NCBI GenBank assembly: GCA_020630455.1
Contig: JAHDBK010000010.1
Location: 1-19,365 of the forward strand
Length of the DNA: 19,365 bases
Source: Saprospiraceae bacterium
GTDB lineage: Bacteria > Bacteroidota > Bacteroidia > Chitinophagales > Saprospiraceae
Reading direction: 5' to 3'
Shown: piece by piece, positions 7,095 to 15,214 of the stretch
Numbering within the stretch: the stretch's first letter is position 1
Layout: each line of letters starts with the position of its first letter
Notes under the pieces: model-generated
What the model saw: only the letters and a program-made list of their open reading frames with translations
Database searches by the model: none
Told to the model about the DNA's origin: nothing
Program-made: the position numbers and the translations under genes

Positions 7095-8579
7095 TTAATG
7101 ATGTCCATGTTCTTCCATGTTTCCTCCACCATATCCAACATGGTGATGTAAACTTTCTGCTAAATACGGATCATTTGGTGGGACTAGATTAGCCCTAGCT
7201 AATGTACTGAACATTACAAAAAGGAATAAGCCTAAAAACCCAATAAATGTACCTATTTCTAAAAATCCAGGGAAATGGAATCCTAATTGGAAACCTCCAC
7301 CGTGATGTCCAGCAGCTCCCTGTGCTTCAGCTCCGTGTCCATGCCCATCATCATGACCGTGACCATCATCAGCATGTCCATGTCCGTGATCATCTTTGTG
7401 AGCATCTCCTAGCTGTTTAGTATCTTCTCCATGATGGCCACCTCCTAAACATTTTTCTTCATATTTATGAAATTCATGAGAAGAATGTAAAGCACCTGGC
7501 TTAACCATTTGGAAAAAGTCCATCCAGTGACCAAAGAATGTAATACAAGCTACTAAAACTAAAGTACCATATTTTCTCTTAGTATCATTTCTCATTAATA
7601 TTAATAAAGGCAATATGAAATTCAGCAATAGATTGCCCCAGAACAGTATAGGATAATTCGTCATCCTTTCATCAAAATAAATGGTTTCTTCACCGTTGTT
7701 TGCATACCAAATCAACATGAACTGAGAGAACCATAAATAAGTCCAAAATACAGAGAAACCGAATAAATACTTACCTAAATCGTGTAAATGCTCTCCTGTT
7801 ACATAAGAGAAATATCCTTTAGATTGTAAATAGACAATTGTCAATATTAATAATGCTACAGCACTTACTAACCAACTAGCAGTTGTATACCAAGCATACA
7901 TCGTACTGTACCAATGTGGATCAATAGACATAATCCATTGCCAAATAACTGCCGCACTTGTAAAACCTGCAAAAGGCATAAAGAAAGCAGAAATTACTTT
8001 CATTTTTTTGTGTTGAGAATAAGACTCGTCTCCTTCTCTATCTTCAGCCATTGACAATCTTCTGTATAAGAATGCACACAATGCCCATATTCCTACAAAT
8101 CCGAAAGTAGCTAAAGCATAGAAACCGATACTTAAAAAGCCTGATTTTCCTGCTATAATACGGTCAAAACAATAAGGGTCTAATTCTGGATTCAACTCAG
8201 CTATATGAGGGAATGCCCAGTGGTACATATGATGCCAACCTAAGACTGTTCCTAAGAATACAAATAGCATTAATACTATACCTACATATAAGAATGCAGC
8301 ATTAGCTTCTAATAATCTTTTCCAAACGGTATGCCAACCAGAGTAAGCTAGTACTTTAGCTGCCAATAAAAACATGGAAATAAAAGCAATACCTGTAAAG
8401 AATACAGTATTGTGTAAAAAGTTCGTCCAAAAACGAATATTACTGTCATCACCACCGAAGAGATAAGTAGCTCCCATGGAAACGACACCAACGATTATCA
8501 TTACAAGGAGTGTTGTCCTAAGACCTCCTGTAAATTCAAATCTTTCATTTATATTAATATTATGACTGTGTTGGCTCAT
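7095..8579 (-). CDS. actF: Alternative Complex III subunit ActF
   Basis: This multi-helix integral membrane subunit of ACIII (quinol:cytochrome c oxidoreductase) is a relative of ActC/NrfD. In known ACIII structures ActF packs beside ActC. About ten hydrophobic helices are visible, the conserved-looking loop GWHHMYHW (114-121) lies early, and the length of 494 residues fits the family. A hydrophilic loop (about 362-427) before the last helix is strongly His-, Gly- and Asp-rich, with HGHGH-type repeats such as DDGHGHDDGHGH. The C-terminus also ends in a His-rich run (HHHVG... and HGHH). The single cysteine of this loop (C377) lies just before GGGHHGED. The gene lies between actE and coxB, 41 and 39 bp from its neighbours. 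The start is an ATG at 8579. Confidence 0.93.
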   Translation of the reverse strand: MSQHSHNININERFEFTGGLRTTLLVMIIVGVVSMGATYLFGGDDSNIRFWTNFLHNTVFFTGIAFISMFLLAAKVLAYSGWHTVWKRLLEANAAFLYVGIVLMLFVFLGTVLGWHHMYHWAFPHIAELNPELDPYCFDRIIAGKSGFLSIGFYALATFGFVGIWALCAFLYRRLSMAEDREGDESYSQHKKMKVISAFFMPFAGFTSAAVIWQWIMSIDPHWYSTMYAWYTTASWLVSAVALLILTIVYLQSKGYFSYVTGEHLHDLGKYLFGFSVFWTYLWFSQFMLIWYANNGEETIYFDERMTNYPILFWGNLLLNFILPLLILMRNDTKRKYGTLVLVACITFFGHWMDFFQMVKPGALHSSHEFHKYEEKCLGGGHHGEDTKQLGDAHKDDHGHGHADDGHGHDDGHGHGAEAQGAAGHHGGGFQLGFHFPGFLEIGTFIGFLGLFLFVMFSTLARANLVPPNDPYLAESLHHHVGYGGGNMEEHGHH

Positions 8580-8620
8580 TTTATATAATATTATTTAAAC
8601 TAAAAGTTTATATTTCTAAT

Positions 8621-9859
8621 TTATTTTGATAATAATTTAAACTCAGTACGGCGATTTTTCGCTTTTCTTTCGTCTGTAATATCATTAGCTACGGCTAATC
8701 TTGTTTCACCATATCCAATTGCTTGCAATCTATTCGCTGCAACCCCCTTAGCTACTAGGTAACTTTTCACTGAATTTGCTCTTGCTTCAGATAGTACTTG
8801 ATTCCCAGCATCATCTCCGTCTGTATCTGTATGACCTGCCACTTCGAATTTAGAAGACTCATACTTATTCAAGAAAGCCGCTAAAACGTTTAACTGTAAT
8901 TTAGATTCAACCTTCAATTCAGCAGAATTTGTTTCAAAATAGATTTCATTCAATACAATTGCATCAGATGAAGTAAGCGTTGTATCTTCCATTACTTTTC
9001 CTAAGTCTCTTGTATAGTCATACTGGTCTAAATCGGCAGTTGCCGCATCTGTATCTACATAAGGCGTCGCCCAAGCATTTAAGGTATTATCATATTGATC
9101 ATATCTTAGTTTTCTATCTTTTGCTTGTAAGTGACGGATGTAGTGGATTACTTGCCATCTTTCTTCGTAAGATAATTTATCTGAATAAGACCCCATTACT
9201 CCTTTACCATACATAATTGAGTGATAGTATCTTCCATTTTCAGCATCAACCATTTCATCACTTAGGTAACTCGTTGGAGCAGCTAAATACTTAGCATTTG
9301 GATTATCTTCTGAAGCCAAGTAACCATTTCCATCTCCTTTTTTACCGTGGCAAATACCACAATAGATTTCATAAAGTTCTTTACCTCTTTCTAAACCACC
9401 TTCTGAAATAGGATAAGGGTTATTTCTCAACTCCCCTGCTGTATAAGCATAAGTCCTACCTTCTTCAGTATTAGGAATATAATAAGGAACTTTACCATTA
9501 ACTGGAACAGCGATGGCATTTGTTGTAGTTTCTCCTCTTAACTCTTTCATTTTAGCAGCTCTATCACTTGGATTAAGCCCTAAAACACCAGCATAACCTC
9601 TAGGCATTGTACCTTCTACTGGTTGGTTGTGGAGAGATAATTCTTTTAAAGATTTACCAGAATTTTTTTCGTTTTTACTGTCCTCTTCCCAAGTATTTTG
9701 ATAGTAATCATTGATTACGTTTGCCTCATAGGCAATTGAGTGTCCCATATCTGGCATATACTCAGAACCGGGGTGGTCACCACTGGCAGGAGAACAAGAT
9801 TGAAAGCCCATTACGGCTCCGATAAATGCTACTGCTAATATTATTTGATATCTTTTCAT
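8621..9859 (-). CDS. actE: ActE monoheme cytochrome c fused to an OmpA domain
   Basis: This is the ActE subunit of ACIII, predicted to be a lipoprotein on the periplasmic face. The signal ends in a FQSC box, so C22 should be the lipidated residue. One heme c site, CGICH (167-171), is followed by MYGKGVMGSYS, whose M222 is the likely sixth ligand, and by the ActE ending ERWQVIHYIRHLQ (233-245). A usual ActE stops about there. Here a linker (246-302) leads to a complete OmpA/MotB-type domain (303-411). That domain shows FETNSAEL, GHTDTDG with D345, the NxxLSxxRAxxV helix (353-364) with R360, GYGET and NRRTEF. D345 and R360 match the residues that grip diaminopimelate in peptidoglycan-binding OmpA domains. 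The frame is open throughout, so this is a real fusion gene. It should be made with the rest of the operon. The start is an ATG at 9859. Confidence 0.93.
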   Translation of the reverse strand: MKRYQIILAVAFIGAVMGFQSCSPASGDHPGSEYMPDMGHSIAYEANVINDYYQNTWEEDSKNEKNSGKSLKELSLHNQPVEGTMPRGYAGVLGLNPSDRAAKMKELRGETTTNAIAVPVNGKVPYYIPNTEEGRTYAYTAGELRNNPYPISEGGLERGKELYEIYCGICHGKKGDGNGYLASEDNPNAKYLAAPTSYLSDEMVDAENGRYYHSIMYGKGVMGSYSDKLSYEERWQVIHYIRHLQAKDRKLRYDQYDNTLNAWATPYVDTDAATADLDQYDYTRDLGKVMEDTTLTSSDAIVLNEIYFETNSAELKVESKLQLNVLAAFLNKYESSKFEVAGHTDTDGDDAGNQVLSEARANSVKSYLVAKGVAANRLQAIGYGETRLAVANDITDERKAKNRRTEFKLLSK

Positions 9860-9886
9860 TGCAAGAATGATTATAATAAAATCTTT

Positions 9887-10414
9887 TTATATGGTTTTCG
9901 TATTAATTTCTTCTGCACCTGTATCTTTAAAGAAAGCTTTCAGGTTGTTGATTTCTTCGTTGCTTGCTCCATTTACTTTAAAAGCGATACAAAATTTATC
10001 ATCTGTGATACGGTCATCTAAAGTAGGATTTACAAACCCTGGAGCCATTCCACAAATAGTATAAAAAGTAACTACCATTCCAACACAAGCGAACAATACT
10101 GTTAACTCAAAAGTAATAGGAATGAAAGCAGGAGCTGATAAATAAGGTTTACCACCAAATATAATTGGCCATTCTCTTGTAAATATCCAAGACATACCAC
10201 CAAATGCCGTCATTGTACCTAAAATACCATATACAAATCCAGCAATATGCAAACGAGATTCTTCTAATCCTAAAGCATCGTCTAAGCCGTGTACTGGAAA
10301 AGGAGTGAATACATCCATGATATCCAAATGTTTGCTATTGGCATGACGAATAGCATCTAATAAGATTTCTTCGTCATTATATAAACCGTATAAAACTTCT
10401 TTATGATTTGCCAT
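9887..10414 (-). CDS. actD: Alternative Complex III subunit ActD (DUF3341)
   Basis: This 175-residue protein belongs to the DUF3341 family of ACIII membrane subunits. An N-terminal soluble part (VLYGLYNDEEILLDAI, then DVFTPFPVHGLDDALG) precedes two membrane helices (about 55-77 and 97-120), which are linked by the loop REWPIIFGGKPYLSAPAFIPITFE. The C-terminal part (DDRITDDKFCIAFKV) is soluble. This is the usual ActD layout and length. In the complex it is a structural subunit without cofactors that contacts ActC and ActF. The gene lies between actC and actE, with 30 and 27 bp gaps, so translation is tightly linked. The start is an ATG at 10414. Confidence 0.93.
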   Translation of the reverse strand: MANHKEVLYGLYNDEEILLDAIRHANSKHLDIMDVFTPFPVHGLDDALGLEESRLHIAGFVYGILGTMTAFGGMSWIFTREWPIIFGGKPYLSAPAFIPITFELTVLFACVGMVVTFYTICGMAPGFVNPTLDDRITDDKFCIAFKVNGASNEEINNLKAFFKDTGAEEINTKTI

Positions 10415-10444
10415 TTTTTATGCAATTAAATTTCTTTTCTAAAA

Positions 10445-11845
10445 TTAATGTTGTTCTTCGTGTGTATGTTTTTGAGCTCCTTTACCTGTGTATTGGTCTC
10501 CAGCAGATTTCAAAATTGATTTAATCTCTGCAATAGCAACCACAGGAGCAATTCTTACGAAAATTAAATAGAATGTAAAGAAGATACCGAATGTACCTAA
10601 GTAAATTCCAATTTCTACCCAAGTAGGAACATAATAACTCCAAGCAGAAGGTAAGTAATCACGAGCCAATGTAGATACAATAATTACAAAACGCTCAAAC
10701 CACATTCCAATATTAATGAATATTGACATAAAGAATGTGAACATGATATTTCTTCTCAACTTCTTAGACCAGAAGAACTGAGGAGCTAATACGTTACATG
10801 ACATCATACCAAAGTATGACCACCAATAAATACCAACTGCTCTATTATAAAATGCAAATTGCTCATATACATAACCAGAATACCAAGCAATAAATAACTC
10901 TGTCAAATAAGCCACCCCTACGATAGTACCTGTAAGGAGGATTACTTTATTCATAGACTCTATATGTGCTAATGTAATGTATTCTTCAATTTTAAGAATT
11001 TTCCTTGTAATCAACATTAGGGTTTGTACCATTGCGAAACCAGAGAAAATCGCCCCTGCTACGAAGTATGGAGGGAAAATCGTGGTATGCCATCCTGGTA
11101 TAATTGAAGTAGCGAAGTCAAAGGATACAATTGTATGTACTGAAAGTACAAGTGGTGTAGCCAAACCTGCTAATACTAAAGATAAGGCTTCCCAACGTTG
11201 CCAGTGTTTAGCACTTCCTGTCCAACCAAATGATAATGTATTATAAAATCTTCTTCTAAACCCTTTTGCTCTATCTCTAATGGTAGCAAAATCAGGAACA
11301 AGTCCAGTGTACCAGAATAATACAGATACTGTAAAATAAGTAGATATCGCAAATACGTCCCAAAGTAATGGTGAGTTAAAGTTCACCCAAAGTGGACCTC
11401 TTGTATTTGGATAAGGGAAAATAAAGAATGCCAACCATATACGTCCCATGTGAATACCTGGGAATAAAGCGGCACATATTACAGCAAAAATAGTCATCGC
11501 CTCAGCGGCTCTGTTTACTCCTGTACGCCATTTTTGACGGAAAAGTAATAAGATAGCTGATATCAAGGTACCTGCGTGACCAATACCTACCCACCATACG
11601 AAGTTGGTAATGTCCCAACCCCAACCAATGGTACGGTTCAAGTCCCAAGATCCAATTCCTACCCATATTGTCCAAACGATACTGAATAAACCGAATGCTA
11701 GGAACGAAATCGCTACAATAAAGGCAGCAATCCAAGCAGGACTTGGAGCACGTTCTGTAGGAGAACATAAATCTTCTGTAATCTGGTGGTATGTTTTACC
11801 ACCTTTTACTAATGGCTCTCTTAATGGAGAAACAACTGCACTCAT
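10445..11845 (-). CDS. actC: Alternative Complex III subunit ActC (NrfD/PsrC type)
   Basis: This ten-helix membrane protein of the NrfD/PsrC family is the proposed quinol-binding subunit of ACIII and the partner of the ActB Fe-S domain. The N-terminus is soluble (VVSPLREPLVKG...ITEDLCSPTERAPS). The loop and helix GIGHAGTLISA places H90, a conserved polar residue near the periplasmic side in this family. I choose the ATG at 11845, giving 466 residues. An upstream in-frame TTG at 11869 would add only KSLKLKY-type residues with no match to family N-termini. The C-terminus (THEEQH) is polar. A 150-bp gap to actB is the largest inside the operon. The product has no cofactor ligands of its own, as expected. 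Confidence 0.95.
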   Translation of the reverse strand: MSAVVSPLREPLVKGGKTYHQITEDLCSPTERAPSPAWIAAFIVAISFLAFGLFSIVWTIWVGIGSWDLNRTIGWGWDITNFVWWVGIGHAGTLISAILLLFRQKWRTGVNRAAEAMTIFAVICAALFPGIHMGRIWLAFFIFPYPNTRGPLWVNFNSPLLWDVFAISTYFTVSVLFWYTGLVPDFATIRDRAKGFRRRFYNTLSFGWTGSAKHWQRWEALSLVLAGLATPLVLSVHTIVSFDFATSIIPGWHTTIFPPYFVAGAIFSGFAMVQTLMLITRKILKIEEYITLAHIESMNKVILLTGTIVGVAYLTELFIAWYSGYVYEQFAFYNRAVGIYWWSYFGMMSCNVLAPQFFWSKKLRRNIMFTFFMSIFINIGMWFERFVIIVSTLARDYLPSAWSYYVPTWVEIGIYLGTFGIFFTFYLIFVRIAPVVAIAEIKSILKSAGDQYTGKGAQKHTHEEQH

Positions 11846-11969
11846 ATATTTAAGTTTTAATGATTTCAATTTTTATTAATAATAAAAATCTCAATCTACT
11901 TTAAGCTTTCAATTATTTATTTTTAATTTTATTAATTAATATTATTAAACAATAAATATATCAATTAAT

Positions 11970-11989
11970 AAAGATAATTCTTTATCTTT
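11970..11989 (-). other. Hairpin just after actB
   Basis: An 8-bp perfect inverted repeat (AAAGATAA and TTATCTTT) with a 4-nt loop begins 6 bp after the actB stop codon, within the 150-bp AT-rich gap before actC (11846-11995). There is no T run on its downstream minus-strand side, so it is not a convincing terminator. It may be a processing or mRNA-stability element separating actAB from actC onward. I see no clear promoter elsewhere in this gap. Confidence 0.4.
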
Positions 11990-11995
11990 TAAAAA

Positions 11996-14900
11996 TTAAG
12001 CGTCTAATTCAGTATTTCTATTATGCACTTTTGCAGAATATGTAACTGAAGATCTTACGTTAATTTCTTCTAATAAAATATAATTCAATGGAGATTCTAA
12101 AGCCTTGTGTAATTCACCAGATTTATTATTAGCATCACCAAAGACAATAGCACCAGTAGGACAAGCAGTTTGACAAGCAGTTTTCACATCATTGTCTTTT
12201 AATTTACGACCTTCTCTCTTTGCTAATAATTTACCTTCTTGTATACGTTGTACACAGAAGCTACATTTTTCAATAACCCCACGAGAACGAACCGTAACAT
12301 CTGGATTCAATACCATACGAGTTAAGTTATCCGCACCGAAAGGTAATTCTTCACCATTGATAGAGAATTGGTTAGCTGGCCATAAATCAGCAGTAGTATA
12401 ATCCAACCAATTGAAACGACGTACCTTGAATGGACAGTTATTTGCACAATAACGTGTTCCGATACAACGGTTATAAGTCATTTGGTTCAATCCTTCTGAA
12501 CTGTGGTTCGTAGCAGCAACAGGACAAACATTCTCACAAGGAGCATTATCACAATGTTGACACATTAAAGGTTGATAAACTACGTTAGGATTATTTACAT
12601 CTCCGTAAAAATAACGGTCAATTCTCAACCAAGTCATTTCGTGGTGACGATGTACTTCTCTTTTTCCTACAACTGGAACATTATTTTCTGCCATACAAGC
12701 CACTGTACAAGCAGCACAACCAGTACATGCATTCAAATCGATATGCATTCCCCAGTGATGTCCCATGCCATATAATCCACTATAATCAGGATATAGTGTT
12801 TTGCTATTTAAATATTGATGGTGTTCTCTTTCATGTTGTAAATCATGAACAAAATCTTCTACCTCGCCAACATGAGAAGTTCTCAAGATAGTTCTATTAG
12901 TTAAAGAACCTTGATAACCTTTATGTCCTAAAATTCTTTCATCAACATTAATTACTTCTTCGCTACCTTCTAAAGTACCTGTAACCCCCATTGTGTGGTG
13001 GTATTGTACACAAGCAAACTCATCTTCTACTCCTGCTTTTTCTACACTACTTACTTCTGCCCAATATTGAGTTAATCCATCACTATTGATAGATAACATT
13101 GGGTATAAATTCACTCCTGTATTTTGGCCTGTAGAAGTAATTGCTTCTCTACCATATCCCAAACCTGCTTGAACAGTATTTGGCATTTGTCCGAAAACAG
13201 GAACAACTGGCAATGTAGCATCACCTTTTGCTGTTGCAAATTTTGCAATATCGGTATGTCCTTTAGAATCTTGATTCATTCCTTTGAAAGTAGCATAATT
13301 ATTATCACCATCAAAAGCAATATTGATAGCTAAATAATTACCCCAAACCGTTCTCATTACAGGGTCAGGCATTTCTTGTAACCAAGGATTGTCAGCATAT
13401 TGACCATTTCCAATATTAACTGATTCGCAGAAATCAATTTCTACCTCAGCGCTTGAAGCAGATTTAATACTTCCTGCTGCAGTAGCTACATCAGCTCCGA
13501 AAGCCAATTCTCCTTCGCTTACAGGAACAGAAATAGCTCCATCGTGTAATGCATTATCCCAAAATGCTTGGAATGTAGCATAATTGGATTGAGAAGGGAA
13601 TAAAGTAGCTTCCCAATTTTGTTTCAAATAATCATAATATGACTTCACTCCAGAACCTGCCCATTTCAATAAAGACATTTCTGATTCTCTCGTATCATAT
13701 AGTAGATTAATCGTTGGTTGAATTAAGCTATATTCACCCCTTTTTGGTTGTGCATCACCCCATGACTCTAATAAATGGTTATTAGGAGCCACATAATTAC
13801 ACATTGCAGTAGTTTCATCAATTACACCTGCGAAAGAAACCTTAGTTGTTACTTTAGCAAATGCTTCTTTGAATTTATCTGAATTTGGTAAATCGTAAGC
13901 TGGATTTGCTCCACCCATTACAAATACTGCATCTATACTTCCAGAGTTCATCTCACCAATTAAGGTTTGAACTTCACTATCTACTCCTTGACGCTGTAAT
14001 GAAGCGTTTCCAAAAGTGATTGTATTACCATAGCTGCCTAATAATTCATTAATTTTATTAACAACTATTTGAACATTTTTATCATTACTATTAGAAACTA
14101 CAAGGGCTTTTCCTTGAGCTGCTTGTAATTCTTTAGCGATGGCATCTAAAGCAGCTGCCGCTTTATCGTTTACTTTGCCACTAGTTCCACCTCCAAGCTT
14201 TCCACATAGGTATAAAATGGCTTGTCCTTGCTCTGAAGGTTTGATTAAAATTCTATTATCGGCATTTGAGCCTGTTAAAGACATACCGCTTTCTGCTACA
14301 ACTAATCTAGACATTTTAGCGTGGTGTACATCTTTTATTTTTCTAGTTTTCACCCAATCTGTAGAATATTCTACAGGAGAAATCCAAGTACCTAAGAAAT
14401 CAGCCCCAAAAGACATTACAAATTGTGCTTTGTCAAAGTGATAATCAGGAATTACTTTATCTCCAAAAGAAGCTTCATTAGCTAATAAAATAGCTGCACT
14501 TGAAATTGGATCATAAGTAACTACTTGAGTATTTGGATATTTTGCTGTAAAATCAGCGATTGCTTTTTTAGTAGTAGGACTCAAAATCGTATTCGTAACG
14601 ATACGAATAGTTGAAGCTGGATTGATTTTAGAAGCGATTGTTTTATCTAAATCATCCCAAGTCGTAGCAGTTCCTTTTTCTTCTCCCATAACAATAGGAG
14701 ATTTGAATCTTTCTGTATTATATAAATCTAATACTACTGCTTGAGCTCTTGCAGAAGTTCCCCCTTTAGTAACTTTAGAAGTTGGGTTTCCTTCAATTTT
14801 GATAGGACGACCTTCTCTAGTTTTTACTAAGACAGAACAATAATCACCGCCTTTAACAAAAGAAGAAGCATAATAAGTAGCTACACCTGGTACAATTTCG

Positions 14901-15157
14901 TCAGGTTTTACTACATAAGGGATTGCTTTTTTGACAGGAATTTCACAGCTAGCTGCTAGAGTAGCTGCACCTAAACCAAAACCTAAATATTTAAGGAAAT
15001 CACGTCTATTAGTAGAAGATTGTTCAACGAATTTTTCGTCAGATAAAGCATCTACAACGGGCAATTCGTAAAACTCCTTAGATGCCATTTCTTCTAATTG
15101 AGGATCGTTGGTTTTATCTAAAATTCCAACCCAAACATCGTTATTCTGATTTTTCAT
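11996..15157 (-). CDS. actB: Alternative Complex III Fe-S subunit ActB
   Basis: This large periplasmic subunit of ACIII combines a molybdopterin-oxidoreductase-like domain (about 80-700), which in this family binds no molybdenum cofactor, with a C-terminal ferredoxin-like domain. The N-terminus has a Tat-type signal (TNRRDFLKYLGFG, 49-61) and a possible lipobox ending at C71 (LAASC). Fe-S ligands are C811, C814, C817, C821; C866, C869, C874, C878; C898, C904, C908; C965, C968; and C995, C999. These 15 cysteines are exactly what three [4Fe-4S] and one [3Fe-4S] cluster need, the known ACIII content. At 1053 residues the length is normal for ActB. The clusters pass electrons from the ActC quinol site to the ActA hemes. 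The start is an ATG at 15157, 57 bp after actA. Confidence 0.97.
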   Translation of the reverse strand: MKNQNNDVWVGILDKTNDPQLEEMASKEFYELPVVDALSDEKFVEQSSTNRRDFLKYLGFGLGAATLAASCEIPVKKAIPYVVKPDEIVPGVATYYASSFVKGGDYCSVLVKTREGRPIKIEGNPTSKVTKGGTSARAQAVVLDLYNTERFKSPIVMGEEKGTATTWDDLDKTIASKINPASTIRIVTNTILSPTTKKAIADFTAKYPNTQVVTYDPISSAAILLANEASFGDKVIPDYHFDKAQFVMSFGADFLGTWISPVEYSTDWVKTRKIKDVHHAKMSRLVVAESGMSLTGSNADNRILIKPSEQGQAILYLCGKLGGGTSGKVNDKAAAALDAIAKELQAAQGKALVVSNSNDKNVQIVVNKINELLGSYGNTITFGNASLQRQGVDSEVQTLIGEMNSGSIDAVFVMGGANPAYDLPNSDKFKEAFAKVTTKVSFAGVIDETTAMCNYVAPNNHLLESWGDAQPKRGEYSLIQPTINLLYDTRESEMSLLKWAGSGVKSYYDYLKQNWEATLFPSQSNYATFQAFWDNALHDGAISVPVSEGELAFGADVATAAGSIKSASSAEVEIDFCESVNIGNGQYADNPWLQEMPDPVMRTVWGNYLAINIAFDGDNNYATFKGMNQDSKGHTDIAKFATAKGDATLPVVPVFGQMPNTVQAGLGYGREAITSTGQNTGVNLYPMLSINSDGLTQYWAEVSSVEKAGVEDEFACVQYHHTMGVTGTLEGSEEVINVDERILGHKGYQGSLTNRTILRTSHVGEVEDFVHDLQHEREHHQYLNSKTLYPDYSGLYGMGHHWGMHIDLNACTGCAACTVACMAENNVPVVGKREVHRHHEMTWLRIDRYFYGDVNNPNVVYQPLMCQHCDNAPCENVCPVAATNHSSEGLNQMTYNRCIGTRYCANNCPFKVRRFNWLDYTTADLWPANQFSINGEELPFGADNLTRMVLNPDVTVRSRGVIEKCSFCVQRIQEGKLLAKREGRKLKDNDVKTACQTACPTGAIVFGDANNKSGELHKALESPLNYILLEEINVRSSVTYSAKVHNRNTELDA

Positions 15158-15214
15158 CTTTTACTTTATATATATAAGGTGTTAAACACTTTTATTATTA
15201 ATAATAATACTGAA

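Noticed and set aside
7299..7496. Frameshift or contamination as the source of the His-rich ActF loop
   Set aside because: The frame stays open and returns to a normal final helix, and similar His-rich runs occur in neighbouring genes.
11846..11869. Upstream TTG start extending ActC by eight residues
   Set aside because: The ATG at 11845 gives the expected ActC N-terminus, and the extension is AT-rich intergenic-type sequence.
14139..14441. 100-codon open frame on the plus strand inside actB
   Set aside because: It is antisense to a clearly conserved coding frame and its translation has no recognisable domain.
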